NCBI GenBank assembly: GCA_963513935.1
Contig: OY740768.1
Span: 36,381,368-36,445,367 of the forward strand
DNA length: 64,000 bases
Reading direction: 5' to 3'
From: Aphrophora alni
Taxonomy: Eukaryota; Arthropoda; Insecta; Hemiptera; Aphrophoridae
Positions within the stretch are counted from its first letter, which is position 1. Each line of letters opens with the position of its first letter. Below, piece by piece: positions 1-11,259 of this stretch. The position numbers and the translations under genes were made by a program. The notes beneath the pieces were generated by a model, which saw nothing but the letters and a program-made list of their open reading frames with translations, had not been told where the DNA came from and made no database searches.

Positions 1-159
1 ACAAGTTTGGAAAATGTGATTTAAAACTTTATAAATAGTTTAACATGAAAAATTGTTAAGATAGATGTTGATATTTATTAGGTCCAATTTTCTATGGCCT
101 CTTGAATAATCAATACATTTGGGTAGAACCCTTAGTCATTTGATAATATCCCATTTCAG

Positions 160-390
160 GATTGTCTCTGTCATTGTTTCTAGAGTTCTGTGTGATACTT
201 TGTTAAATGACAATTGTATTTGTCCATGTCACTGCAACTAGAATTCAGTGTGATATTTTATTAAATCATGATTGTTTTTGTCCATGTTACTGCTCTAGAG
301 TTGAGTATGATATTTGTTAAATGATGATCGTATTTGTCCATGCGACTGCATTAGAGTTCAGTGCGATACTTTGTTAAATAATGATGGTAT
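160..390. repeat. Tandem repeat, ~57-bp unit, about 4 copies
   Basis: Units begin near 186, 243, 301 and 357, with a partial unit from 160. Each carries the same order of words: 'gtgtgatact', 'ttaaat', 'tgtttgtccatg', then 'actgc...tagag'. Copies differ by scattered substitutions, so this is an old array. No coding or structural role is visible. Confidence 0.8.
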
Positions 391-646
391 AAACAACTTT
401 TATTTTTAGGTGATACATCTAAAAAGTTGGTTTAAATTGTAATTTCGAACAATTTAATAAAATTATGGATAGAACCATTATAAAACATTGCAATTTAAAT
501 TTTGTGTGGTAATCCTTAAATTATAGGAAAAGTATAGAAATACTGTAGAGTCCCGCAAACTCAGCGTAATGTGGACCGGAAGTGTGCCGAGTTTGTGAAA
601 TACCGGGTTATCGGGAATAAGGGCAAAAAATAAATTGTAATTGAAA

Positions 647-791
647 CACCAAAGCGGCGGCGATATCAAACGACTTTGTCAATAGCGGTATCCCATTGTC
701 GGCAGTGTAAAAACACTGCGGCACCAAAGCGGCGAGTCAAACAACTTTGTCGATAGCGGTATCCCATTGTCGGCGGCGTAAAAACACCGTG
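647..791. repeat. Direct duplication of ~73 bp inside the pogo element
   Basis: Two adjacent units start with 'caccaaagcggcg' at 647 and 722. Both contain 'tagcggtatcccattgtcgg' followed by a short run around 'gtaaaaacac'. It lies in the 5' untranslated part of the element and could be a promoter-like duplication. Confidence 0.8.
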
Positions 792-954
792 GCATTGGCA
801 CCCGTCGGTATAGCAGACATACACTTGCAAAAACGTTTGATGGGCCGCTTTTTTTCCACGAATCAATTTAGTATACACTATGGAAAATATAACATTTCTT
901 CTCAGTTTTCTTTGACTGGTTATGATCTACGCACAGTATATACAGTAAATAAAA

Positions 955-1105
955 ATGAGTGAGTTGCGAAATCGGAAGCGTGTGTTGGTTTCGTTTGAGA
1001 CGCGGTTAAATGTGTTAAAAAGACTTGACAGAGGGGAATCTGTAAAAAAGCTTTGTGACGAGTTTAACGTGGGAAAAGTACCATCAACGATTCGAGCGAT
1101 CAAAG
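955..1105 (+). pseudogene. pogo/Tigger transposase N-terminus (CENP-B-type HTH), truncated
   Basis: From the ATG at 955 the translation has the layout of the first helix-turn-helix of CENP-B/pogo transposases: a basic start (RNRKRV), then TRLNVLKRLDRGES, VKKLCDEFNVGK and STIRAIK. In intact relatives this domain binds the terminal repeats. After about 50 residues the frame runs into the 3' end of the element, so the second HTH and the whole DDE domain are missing. It cannot encode an active transposase. Confidence 0.8.
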
Positions 1106-1239
1106 TTAATGCCCGCTTTGGGATCTGCCGAACTTTTACAAACATCGCTGTTTTTAGCAATATATTTTTTCCCTTCGGAGGCGCCGAGTAATCCGGACTG
1201 CCGGGTTATTGAGTGCCGAGTTTGCGAGACTCTACTGTA

Positions 1240-2040
1240 CATATTATATATAATTAGTAGAAAATTATTTAATTTTAAACAAAAATTTAAACAGTCAAAC
1301 ATTATTTTTTAATGTATGAAAATTGAAAAATTACAGTTTTGAGGAAGTTATTGTATACCAGAGTGTGAATAAACAGTGTTGTAAAATCTGTACTTGTAAC
1401 TGATATTATTTTATTTATAATATTTGTTCATTTGATACAAATGAATTGAACAGTTAATAGTTGTGTTAGAGGTGAATTGACAGTAGGAGATAATTTGCAG
1501 ATACAAGGGCTGTTTGTTATATTAGTGACTTTGAGTAGAAATGGCGCTCAAATCGCAAGTTTCATTTTACCTGTGACGATTCCCATCTTATTTCTGAAAA
1601 GAAAAAGACAGATGCTACTAAATTGGATGAATATGGAGGATGTTCCAGTGTAGTTGTTGTGTTTGTTGGCCAAAAACTACTTTACAGAAAATGCTGTACG
1701 AGAATTAAGTCATTTCCCCACAATTCTGGTAGTTTTTCTCTGACTTTTTCTGTCAGTTTTATCAAAATTTCCTTATTCTGGTTCACTATTGTGCCTTTTG
1801 GCTTCCCTTCTTCCAAAATTATCCCCTTGTCAAAAAAACAAAAAAACAAAAACAATGAGCATAGAATTTGGACTTGCTTTGATGAGTGTTTTATATTTGT
1901 AATGAGTTGTATATGAGTGTTTCTTGGTAATTTTGGTGTTTTCCACCATACATTGACTGTTGTTTCATCTTGTGATCATATTCAAAGATCCCAGGTTTTG
2001 TTACAAGCGATAATTTTGTAAAAAAGATTGGTGTTGTGAA
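1240..2040. other. No gene seen
   Basis: AT-rich sequence with many stops in all frames. Open frames here are short and look like nothing I know. Confidence 0.5.
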
Positions 2041-2049
2041 TAAGTTTCT

Positions 2050-3010
2050 GTAGCATAGTAATAGCTACAGTAGATTTCCTTATGGCGTTCTGTTTATTCT
2101 AGTGTGAGAACTTATCTTGGCCATCTTGCGACAAACTTTTTTCATGTGTTTTATGAATGTTTATGGCATCAGATATCATTTGGATACTGAGTCGACAGTC
2201 CAAAGATCTTGAACAATCTGGCTAATTTTGTCTATATATTCTTCAGTTTTTGAAGTGAAAGATCATCCCGGTTGTCTTTCACATTCTGATGTTGACATAT
2301 CCCGACATGAAGTAAGTTGTATGGTGTCAAATCTGATTCAGTATTGGTGAATCGTTTTCCGCATCATGGTCGATACAAAGTCCCGAAAAGACGTCATTCA
2401 GGTACCCTTGAACATCCAAGGGAAATATGGTGGTGCGCCATCTTGTTGAAAGACTATATTTGACATATCTTCCTCTTCCAAAGACATAAGACATTCTGTT
2501 ATCATGTCCAGGTAAAGATGGCCAGCGACGGTTTTCTTGGGAAAAAGAGGAATTCATACATTTTGTACCTGCTTATATCTCAAAACATGTTTACTTTGTG
2601 AGAGTCCCTCACATGATGTGGATTCTCAGTACCACAGACCCTGATGTTATGCTGGATAACATTTCCGCTTGGATATAACGTTGCCTCGTCACTGAACATG
2701 AGTTGCTCGGAGAACCTGTCCTCTTCTAATCATCCCTGGAATTCAGTGCATAAATCCTTGGCATTTAGGGTTGTTCGTTTTCAATTCATGAACCAATTGT
2801 AATTTGTATGGCTTAAAATGAAGACGCTTTCTGAAGATCAGTCACACAGTAGGCTTTGACTTTGACACCGGGAGTTTTACACAAGCCCATATTGTAGACC
2901 TTTTTACTGTGAACATGGAATGTGAAGTGGATTCTTTCCATATTTAGTGCGAAAGTTTTGCTGTACAATAACAACAGTCTTGTTCAAGTAAATTCCAAAA
3001 CACAAAATGC
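2050..3010 (-). pseudogene. Decayed mariner-like (DD41D-type) transposase
   Basis: Reading the minus strand from about 3000 to 2050 through several frames gives pieces in the order of an IS630/mariner-like transposase. First comes an N-terminal EFYLNKTVVIVQQNF-like HTH segment (about 3000-2930), then FKPYKLQLVHEL (about 2815-2780), and SDEAT with the first catalytic D (about 2700). TENPH follows, then FQQDGAPPYF with the second D (about 2435), then a SDLTPYN-like segment where the third acidic residue is lost. Stops and frameshifts occur throughout. The same family appears better preserved at 32.6-34.9 kb. I could not find terminal repeats, so the element borders are unknown. Confidence 0.75.
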
Positions 3011-3099
3011 TTTTTCTTGTTTTGATAACAGCATTTTTTGCAATTTACACCAATCACAAGGAATATGTTAAAACTAAACAAATATGCACAAATAAAATT

Positions 3100-5030
3100 T
3101 GAGTCCAAGCACTTTCATTGTTGCAAACAGCTGATTGCAGTATTGTTTATACTCTTACAACAGCTGTTTATTTTTGCACCATTATTTTTTAATAACACGT
3201 TATTATGATGAATACAATTTTAAAATACATGTTATTTCCTCATCATTGCCAAGAGCTTAAGGATTAAAATCAGTGATATGTAGTTTTTTTTTCTATCATG
3301 GAGGAGGTTGTAAAAGTTAAGCTCAATATCCTTCTTAAAGTGTCAGTATGGTGTGTTAACATAACACTTTTTTTAGTATTTTGTTATTAAAGTATCTGAT
3401 ACCAGTGTTTTAAACTTATTAAAAAAGTTAAGTTTTTGATACATCATGATTATTTCATTACTAAATATTTAAATAAAATATTCCTTACAATATTACTCGC
3501 TAATATATAGTGTTAAAACAAATGATCTATCTATATATCTAAATATTAAGAACAGAATATTTATATTATGTTATGTAATAACAATCAATTTTAATTGGTT
3601 ATTGTTATATCTTTATCTCTAATTTATTATTGGTATTGATTAAATAGTTTTTGTTCTATACCGATTGTGTAAATAAATTATAAAATATCAGATTTAATTT
3701 TAAGTAGTTTCTTTTGAAAAGTTTGATTATATAAGATATCATATATATTTAAATTTACTTGTAGAAAACATTCATTCTATACAAGTATTAACTTGATTTT
3801 TGTATAAATATTAGTATACTTTATTAAGTAGAACACTATGTATCAAATCTTTTTAATAGGTTTATATTGGTGTTTTTTTTTTGTCTGAATTTTTATGGTT
3901 AGTTATAAAAGCCAACAAGTCGACTAGAAAGATCTGTCAGCTCTAAGTGACCGTGCATGGAATTAAGTTCAATTTAGATCTCACAATTAGCTTTTTCGTA
4001 TTTGTAATTTACAATGAAGGTCAAAACTTGTAATTAAAATCATTAGTCAAAAGCTAACATTAGGTACAAGTTTTCCTGTAGAATATTCATTATAATATTT
4101 AAGTTATTAATATCATTGGAGGAGATGTAGATAATGATATCTTACCCCCTTATAAGATATTACTAATAGTTTCATGATTAAGGGGGGATAATAATAATTT
4201 TTGAGTAGTTAATTTAAAACCTTAGGATTCGTCTGGATTGTAAGACTGAGTGTTCTATAATAGAATAAAATATTAGGGGACACTTTTTTACAGATATTAA
4301 TTATATTTCCTGTTACATATATATATCTTATAACAAAAAAAGTTCATTTATAATTAGCAAATTTATGAGCTCACCCAATACATCGAACTAATGCTGATGG
4401 CTGTACCCTCATGAACAATTTCCAGAACAATTGACACAATTTGTAGGTTCGGTTAGGTTAAATTCAATAAAAAATGTCACATGATAATTTTATCCAATAC
4501 GGTACCAGTAAAGTTTAAAAGTAATGTAAAACAGAGGGATTTTTAAGGGTTAAAGCAAATACTTTAAAAACAATATTGGTTCTAATAGAAGTTAAAATCA
4601 AATAATTATATTTATGAAATCTACTAAGTATATATTATATATATAAGTTGTGTTTAAGAAATCAAAACATAAAATTTGTGATGAGGATAAAATAAAATAC
4701 AAATAATTTGGTAACTATATATTTAGCAATGTTTAAAATTTATAAACAATTTAGAGTTTGTATTACTAGTGCAGTCATATGTATAAATTAGAGGAACTTT
4801 TAAATATAATATGTAAGTAATTACATTTTAATTGCATCTTATATGTGTTGATAATTAGAGACACATTTTAAGAAATCTAAGTGTATATAATGATTTGTAA
4901 ATTACAAAACTTATCATATTAGCTGTTAAATAGATTCTTTGAATACCAAAAGAAGGTAACTTTAAGGTTTGTGTAAAATATTAAATGATTATCTTGTTTG
5001 TAGATAATCCCCCCTTTATTAAAGAAGATT
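3100..5030. other. AT-rich stretch, no gene seen
   Basis: About 1.9 kb with no open frame of note and no clear repeat boundary. It contains short AT runs and two 'cccccttta' / 'aaggggggat' islands (about 4145 and 5010). Confidence 0.5.
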
Positions 5031-5034
5031 CTAA

Positions 5035-5360
5035 CAGTTACAATTTTCATGTCAGCTTTCAGCCGACATCTTAGTTTTCCCATTCAGATTACATTACGGT
5101 CAACGGCATACAATGAACAATTGAATATGTTAACATTAATTTTCGATGATTTACGATATTTGGTTATATCAAAGGTGTTCTATATACATTGTTCTTTTAT
5201 TGTGTGACTATAAGTAACTAAATTAAAATTAGGAAGAAAATACATTGCTTTTATTTTATTTTATAAAATTTTAAGTATTAGCTCTATTTCAGCTATAATC
5301 ATACAAAAAATTGAGATCCTGAGGGAGTGTTTAGTACAATAATAATGATAGTGGTAAGGG
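5035..5360 (+). mobile_element. piggyBac-like MITE, copy 1
   Basis: This 326-bp segment aligns over its full length with 40318-40623. Shared landmarks are 'gccga', 'atatttggttatatcaaa', 'ttctttta', 'aggaagaaaatacattg' and 'aataatgatagt'. The right end reads 'aaggg' followed by TTAA at 5361-5364. The left end has decayed (CTAA instead of TTAA). No coding capacity. Confidence 0.8.
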
Positions 5361-5389
5361 TTAAAATACTTTATAAAAATTAATACGTG

Positions 5390-5560
5390 ATGTTTCGAGA
5401 GTATAAATCAACTTCTGTTATCAAGTGATAAAACCGACTGTAGAATATAAAAAAAATGAATAAACACCAACATACCCAGAAGTCTAGGGCTATGTGAAAA
5501 ACAAAAACTATAACATTAGAAAGGAACCTAGTACTAAAGCTAAAATAACGGAAGTTTATT
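5390..5560. repeat. Dispersed repeat, related to 36888-37080
   Basis: It shares 'gagagtataaatcaact', 'tgataaa', 'agaatat', 'gtctag...tagggc' and a following 'aaaactag...gaaaggaacc'-like stretch with the segment at 36.9-37.1 kb, in the same orientation. The family is not recognised. Confidence 0.6.
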
Positions 5561-5802
5561 TATACCTTCAAAACATCATATATTAGTTTTTTATGTACAC
5601 AAATGTTCGGTAAACTATATTAATAATACAAAGATGTAGTTTAATACTTTTTAATTTATAAGATTTAATTGTATGACAGTGTGTGAAAATGACATTACAT
5701 AATAGAATATTGTGTTTTGAATTAGAATTTAGTAAAATCCATCATTTATCTCTGTGTTTAATTTCTCTTTGTTTATTGTAATAACCTGTATCACATGTCA
5801 AC

Positions 5803-6120
5803 TCATAGTACTTTAAAGGTCCAGATACACCAGGCTTTTCTGGTAAACTTGAAGGTGCTATAATGCAACTCGGTGAACTGAAAGTCAAAAGACCTAATCT
5901 CACTATTAAAGAAAGAAAAAAAGATAACAAGGTAAAGCTTCAAGAAAGTGGTGAAGAACAGGATTCCTCCAAATGGCAGGGGTAAGAGAAAGAAAAAGAG
6001 GAAATCGGAAGTCGGGAATAGTCTCTGGTTCTGAGGCAAGAATGGGTGTGGTTAAACATTGTAGAGGCGAATTGACCACTCAACCTTCTGGCGAGGGACC
6101 CTCGAAAAAGACCAGAGTTG
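5803..6120 (+). pseudogene. Possible LINE ORF1 (gag-like) remnant
   Basis: In the plus strand one frame reads a basic, charged stretch (LGELKVKRPNLTIKERKK, near 5870-5920). Other frames continue with PPNGRGKRKKKRKSE and later PSGEGPSKKTRVET (about 6080-6125). Such lysine/arginine-rich, frame-broken text is typical of the N-terminal part of insect non-LTR retrotransposon ORF1. There is no zinc knuckle or RRM to prove it. Minus-strand open frames over the same bases look like shadows. Confidence 0.35.
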
Positions 6121-6533
6121 AGACTTAAGTCCCTGATAGAAATCATCAATGTTAAGAGCCATTTGGGGGAATTAAACCAGCTCTTATTAAGTAGTTCATC
6201 TTCTCCCTTTCTAGAAACACTCGATGCACTCAAATTGGAGGCCTTCTCTTCAATGGTCGATTTCAATTGGATGGTAGATGGTGCTGCAGCCTCTAGTGTT
6301 ACAGCTTGATGATTAATGTTTTGATATTCTTGTTGATCCGTGTCAGATCTCACGAGAAGCTAGGGAATGAACTGTCAAACCAGGCAGAGCCTCGCATTCC
6401 TAGGCAAGGCTATGTACAGTCAGGATCTTACCTAACTTATAATTTAATGTTACAACAGTCGGTACATGATGGAATTCCATGATAATGGAAATAATGAAAC
6501 AATTATTCAATTCCACAAAAGAGCTTTATTTGC

Positions 6534-6580
6534 GACATATGTTTCACCGTTAGGCATTTTCATGCAACTCTCACCTAACT
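6534..6580 (-). ncRNA. Decayed hammerhead-like motif
   Basis: Minus strand, in order: stem I 'ttgc', core 'ATGAAAA' (canonical CTGANGA, with C3 and G8 changed), an extra T, 'GCC' loop 'GGT', then GAAAC, loop 'atat' and GTC, then 'gcaa' closing stem I. The order matches the motif at 55.2 and 55.6 kb. Two core bases are substituted, so self-cleavage is unlikely. Confidence 0.4.
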
Positions 6581-6989
6581 CCTAGAGGCTCCTTTTGGAT
6601 CTCCGTTTGATAGAGGTCAAAGACATTTACCCCTATAGGCACAGGTTGCATGACACCATTAGGGGTCGGCTGAAACATAAGAATCAAACGAGCGGAAGAG
6701 AAGAAGAAAAAGAACATCATCAATAGGAAAGAGTAAAAACAGGTAGGCTGTTTGCGATTGGTAGTCTAATCGAGCAGTGGGAATACAACCATAAGTATCG
6801 CATATTCTCAGGCAGTCCAAAGTCAAACTGTTATTGTGTTATTTTAAGTTTTGTGTGAATTTGTATTTAAGGCTACTTTAATAAAGAAGGTTTTCATTTG
6901 TTTTAAATATTTTAAAATTTCAGTATCGGTACTATTTGCATATATATAATGTGAAGAGATTTACTAGTTGAATCCCAAGTCTTTCTAGA

Positions 6990-7130
6990 CCAACACAATT
7001 TGTTTTTTTCCGACCCTGACATTATTAGAGTATTCAAGGGATCTTTATTTTATACTTCCGAGGCTTTTTTATTTATAAGGTGATGGCAGAGAGGTTTTAA
7101 ACCACAAGGAAAAATCCATCTTTGTCTCAA
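6990..7130 (-). repeat. Tail fragment of the Penelope-like repeat family
   Basis: 'ccgaccctgacattattagag', 'tattcaaggg', 'tctttattttat', 'tttataaggtgatg' and 'aaaccacaaggaaaaa' follow the same order as in the copies at 56.85, 58.05 and 58.55 kb. The strand is assigned from the copy that continues into a Penelope-like ORF. Confidence 0.6.
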
Positions 7131-7526
7131 AGTGGTAAACTCATAAGTGGTCAGTATTAGTTTGTTATTTTGGTAATCCCAACTACTTAATAGTATTTAG
7201 TATATTGTGTCTTATGTCATTAATAAGTCATTTTGATAATGATTGTAACCTTTAGTAATGAATATGGAAGCTGGTAATTTTTGTGAACAAAGTGATTATA
7301 ACTGTGCATTGAAAAGCTGTTCTAAAACTATTTAATTCACTCAATTTTGTTTGAAAAAAGGTTAGTTTCAAATGGAAGGCCTGTTGTACACTGGAAAAAA
7401 TGTAACTAATGTGGAAATGTGTATTATTTTGCCCTAGGTTTGTTGGATTAAGCAAAGTCCACTTTGTTTGCCTAATTTAGTTTAAGAACAAAAAACAAGT
7501 GACAAAACAGTTAAAATTCTATAGTG

Positions 7527-7695
7527 TAGCCTGTTTGTTATGTGAAGAATCCTGATGGGAGGGCAGCTGAGCAAATGATGGGGCGAGCTAGCACTATGCA
7601 AACGCTTTGAATAGCGAGAAATGAATGAGCTGCTTGCTTCCCCCATCACTAAATAATGAATGGTAACCCATTTTTTTCACATCACAAACAGGCTA
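7527..7695. mobile_element. Small MITE with ~21-bp inverted ends
   Basis: The ends 'tagcctgtttgttatgtgaa' and (reverse complement) 'tagcctgtttgtgatgtgaa' differ at one base. The roughly 125-bp core also has inner inverted words ('gatggg' / 'ccccatc'). The flanks contain TA, but the target-site duplication is ambiguous. Superfamily unknown. Confidence 0.7.
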
Positions 7696-8457
7696 TACCA
7701 GTTATTGTGTCAATAATAATTATAATATTACTAGTAACTAAACATCAATATTTAGATGAATTATTATAAATTATTACTGTATTTTAATTGCACCTATAAT
7801 TTTTCTTTCAACGCTAGTTTACATACAACTTGTTTCAAAATTCATTAGTCGTTGCTGGGTAATACAACAAAATATGTCATTTTTTGCCTTCTATAAGTTA
7901 CACAATGTAATTATTAATTATTTATATGATATATTTCAATAATTTCTAGATTGAAGATAACATTTTTATTAATGTTAAATATTTAGTTGATGATGTAAAG
8001 GTATAAAACAAACGAAGATAACTTTATTTTTCTAAGAGTTGCAATAAATTTCAAGTGTTTTGACCTAGGATATCTATTTAATTAACAGTTTTTATAAATT
8101 GTTTTGTAAAGATTAAAAATGTTTTCTTATAACTTAGTTGAAAATATCAGTTTTGAAATTAAGTTATTCATAATGTTTTTAATGTCACTATTTAAAATTA
8201 TTAATTAAATTTATATATTATATTGATAATTATGTGCATAGCATAAAGTATAAGCCTTCTTGTGCAAATTATTTATATCTTTTGCTTTTTGATTGACCTT
8301 CGGTTGGCAATCTGCTTTTTGTGGAGTGTTTATTATAACATTAAGAGGTTGTGTTTTGATAACAAGTTTGGCGTTATCATGTGATGCCAGTATCTTTGTT
8401 TTATATTTTACAGTGTTGGTCAGTAATTGTCTTGTGTGTGGTATTTTTATTATTATT

Positions 8458-8471
8458 ATGGATTTAAGTCC
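8458..8471 (+). CDS. Candidate first coding exon of the host gene (MDLSP start)
   Basis: The ATG sits in a good start context (A at -3, G at +4: 'attATGG'). It is followed by only 11 more coding bases and then a strong donor, 'CC|GTAAGTA'. The exon ends with two bases of a codon. The next secure exon (25843) begins with the third base of a codon, so joining them gives MDLSPYDIDQ without a break. With the three secure exons the total is 792 nt, an exact multiple of three ending at the stop. A possible acceptor 'tattttacag' at 8403-8412 would make the 5' untranslated part of this exon start at 8413. The phase match alone could be chance, and cDNA has not been seen. Confidence 0.45.
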
Positions 8472-9366
8472 GTAAGTAGATTTTCTCTTCTGTTGATGTA
8501 AAATATATCAATTGAAATATGTATTACTTGGAATATTTCTTAGAGTGACCTTTATGCATGACTTGTGATATCAATTTGAACTTTTTTGTATATTGGGTCA
8601 AGGAATATGAACTAGACAGACTGATTATTGAAGTAGGATGTCCTCGTTTATGTTTTACTTTTTAAGATTATAACTCAAAAAGTAGAATAATTGTTATTGT
8701 ATTGCTTCAAAATTTTGTTACGTTACTTGACCTCTCCTTTCCACTGGTAATCTGCCAATATTATCAAAACAACATTTTCAAGTGGTTGTTAATAAATACA
8801 AAGACAATACTTTGTTGATGATGTAATGCTATCATATTTTGAAGTATTGATATATGGATGTAACAAGCATACTTATTATCCATTTAGTACTTCTATAGAT
8901 ATTTCCTTTGTTATTGATCTACAAGGTGTTCCATAAAAATATTGTTATTTTATGTTATGAAATTTTATGGTTATGTTGGATGTAAATAAAACTTAACAAG
9001 GTGAAACTTTGTAATGTGTTCCCAAATAATGTAAAGTAATAAAAATAAATTTACATTTTTAGTTTTTACCCAACATTTATACATTAATTTTGTACATTCA
9101 GTGATATTTTATAGGCATATAAATTATGTTACAATGTTACAGTACTTTCAATGAAAAAATTGTGATAAACTTAATATTAGTAGTAATAATATTGCTAGAT
9201 ATTATATAAATAAATTACAAATACAAAAAAGTATTACAGAATTAAAAAAAAAAAACTAGGTTGTCATAAAATAACAGAGTAGTAGAAAAAGTATCTTAGT
9301 TAATATGAATTAAAACCTTGACTGTCATTTTAAGAATAGATGTTCAATGAATTGTGGTGAATGTAA

Positions 9367-9516
9367 ACAATATTAAACACTGAAACCTCTACCACAAGTT
9401 TAGTACAATAACATTAATATAACATAAGGCAAATAAAATTTTTAATTTATTTTATTTTATTTGTGTGTGTGTTATTGTACCAAACTTGTGGTAGGGGTTT
9501 AAGTGTTTTATATTGT
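9367..9516. repeat. Inverted repeat, ~46-bp arms
   Basis: The left arm 9367-9412 (containing 'ctctaccacaagttt') pairs with the right arm 9471-9516 ('aaacttgtggtaggg'). The spacer of about 58 bp is AT-rich. No coding content. Transcribed, it would form a long hairpin. Confidence 0.75.
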
Positions 9517-9748
9517 CGTTTTAAGTGTCGAAAAAAAACTCTTACTTCTATTATAATAAATATATTTCTTTGTCACAGTATGTGTGAAAAAGTTTTTTCT
9601 CTAGTTTTGTCATGTAAAAAGAAAACAAAAAACAATACATCTCTAACTCCAAAGAAATAATATATAGGGCCATATGATGACAATCTTTTATGGATCTTTA
9701 ATTTTCATTACTGTTGAGACCGAAGGTTCTTGGTGGAATTCCATGTTT

Positions 9749-9903
9749 AAAGATAATAAAACACAATTTTTTATTTTGTAACATCCACTTTTTATTAGTC
9801 TAGTAATACAGCCTCGTCAATGCCTTAGCAGGCCAAAGCATTGGTCGGCTAGACTAATAAAAAGTGGATGTTACAAAATAAGAAATTGTGTTTTATTATC
9901 TTT
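9749..9903. repeat. Inverted repeat, 55-bp arms
   Basis: Left arm 9749-9803 and right arm 9849-9903 are nearly perfect complements ('aacatccactttttattag' against 'ctaataaaaagtggatgtt'). The 45-bp spacer is GC-richer than its surroundings ('gccttagcaggccaaagc') and can fold on itself. Confidence 0.85.
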
Positions 9904-10373
9904 TTATGGATCTTGTAACATAACTGCATATTGATTTTTCAATTATTTTAATCAATCAGGTGTTATTAAATTTGTAAATTTGGTTATTTTGGTAACAAAA
10001 TTGAAATTGTTTAAACTTTCAGTAAACATAGAGGTGACTTTTAGGTTCATAAAATTTTGGTATTAAGAAATTTTAATTCAGGTTAAAAAACCATCATTTT
10101 TGACACATTGTTGAATTGTAATTACAGTACAACCTCGTTAAGTCGGACCAGCCGGGACCGCGGCCGATCCGACAACGAAAATCCGTGTTAGCCGGAGAAA
10201 GAGCAGAAAACACAAAAAAATGAAAATATACATACTGTACTTACAATAATTTCCTTTATTACGGAGAAAAACACTTTAAAAATATTTACTCAGCACAATA
10301 AAATAACAAACACATCTGTGGACTGTACAGGTATGTCTAGTTTTTGAAGAATAAGCTTGTAAGTTTCTGTTGC

Positions 10374-11228
10374 AATGACAAACCCACTGGAACTACAAAA
10401 GTGTGTCCTGGAAACATTGCATCTCAATTATCCCTTACACGAGTGGGTTCACATCTATACAGATAGATCATATATGCCAGAAACGAACTCTACAGGAGCA
10501 TGAGTCTACTCAAGTCTTTTTGAAAAGTACATGGCTGTCGGGAAGTACACTAGCAACTTCGACGGGGAAATCTTTGCCGTTCACGAAGCAGTTTCTTGCC
10601 TGCAGAGCTCAGAAACGCTGCTGAGGCGTATTCTTTGTTGACTCCCAGGCTTCTATCCAAGTGCTCAGCAAAAACACCCCTACAGACTGTCATAGAACCA
10701 TGAAATGCTGCACTGCACTCACTAGATTGATATCCACTGGCAGGACTGTATGGCTCGAATGGATCCCGAGCCACATTGGAATCAGGGGAAATGAAAAAAA
10801 TGACGAGCTGGCAAAGCAAGGAGCCGGGGAGCCGCAGCCCACCCAGCCTTAATCTCTGCGAGCCGCCCGCAACTACATTGATATTACCGTTTCACGCCAT
10901 ATTACAAGAAAGTTAAAGAACGAAAGCGAAGGAAAAATATGAGCCTTGCAACTGACGGAACAATACCTAGAAACTTTGAACGACACGCATCTGTGGCCCT
11001 TTTCCGCACTCTGACGGGGCACGACTATCTCCAAGCCCATCTACACAGAATCGGCCTTGCAGACGAAGACACCTGCCCCCTGTGCCAAGCAGGAAGAATG
11101 GACAGTGAACACCTCTACCAATGTGCCCAACTTCAGTCAATACCGCAAAACACAGTCAGTCTATACTGGGAGGCTCGGCGTCGAGTGGCAGAACGGCCAT
11201 GGACTGGCGTTGGATAATGTAAAGTAAA
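10374..11228 (+). pseudogene. 5'-truncated jockey/I-type LINE: RNase H and tail
   Basis: Across shifting frames the plus strand reads an RNase H domain: YTDRS near 10460 (canonical TDGS), DGEIFAVHEAV (about 10560), VDSQASIQVL (about 10640), then WIPSHIGIRGNEKNDELAK (about 10765-10820). After the domain come FRTLTGHDYL, HRIGLAD, CPLC, and DSEHLYQC (to about 11125), the cysteine/histidine tail seen in many insect LINEs. It ends in a short 'taaag' repeat. The direct repeats GTAAGTTTCTGTTGC at 10359-10373 and 11229-11243 are its target-site duplication. A frameshift and the G-to-R change near the first acidic residue mark it as dead. Confidence 0.85.
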
Positions 11229-11259
11229 GTAAGTTTCTGTTGCGTCAACTTCGAGTAAC

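Larger units (their letters stand above)
541..1238 (+). mobile_element. Internally deleted pogo/Tigger element
   Basis: The ends are inverted: 'CTGTAGAGTCCCGCAAACTC' after 542 on the left and, read in reverse complement, 'CAGTAGAGTCTCGCAAACTC' on the right. Both ends are flanked by TA, the target site of the IS630-Tc1-mariner superfamily. The element is only about 0.7 kb, whereas autonomous pogo elements are over 2 kb. It keeps the 5' part of the transposase and the two ends and has lost the catalytic domain. Confidence 0.85.

Noticed and set aside
1953..1985. GATGAAACAACAGTC on the minus strand, similar to the 3' half of the hammerhead-like motif
   Set aside because: No CTGANGA-like half or stem II at the right distance.
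5390..5450. Minus-strand CTCTCGAAACATCACGTA as a hammerhead-like half
   Set aside because: The upstream side reads GTTGATT rather than CTGANGA, and the related copy at 36.9 kb lacks GAAAC.
5940..6353. 137-codon minus-strand open frame
   Set aside because: Antisense to basic gag-like text. Serine-rich composition and no motif suggest an antisense shadow, though the region is not well understood.
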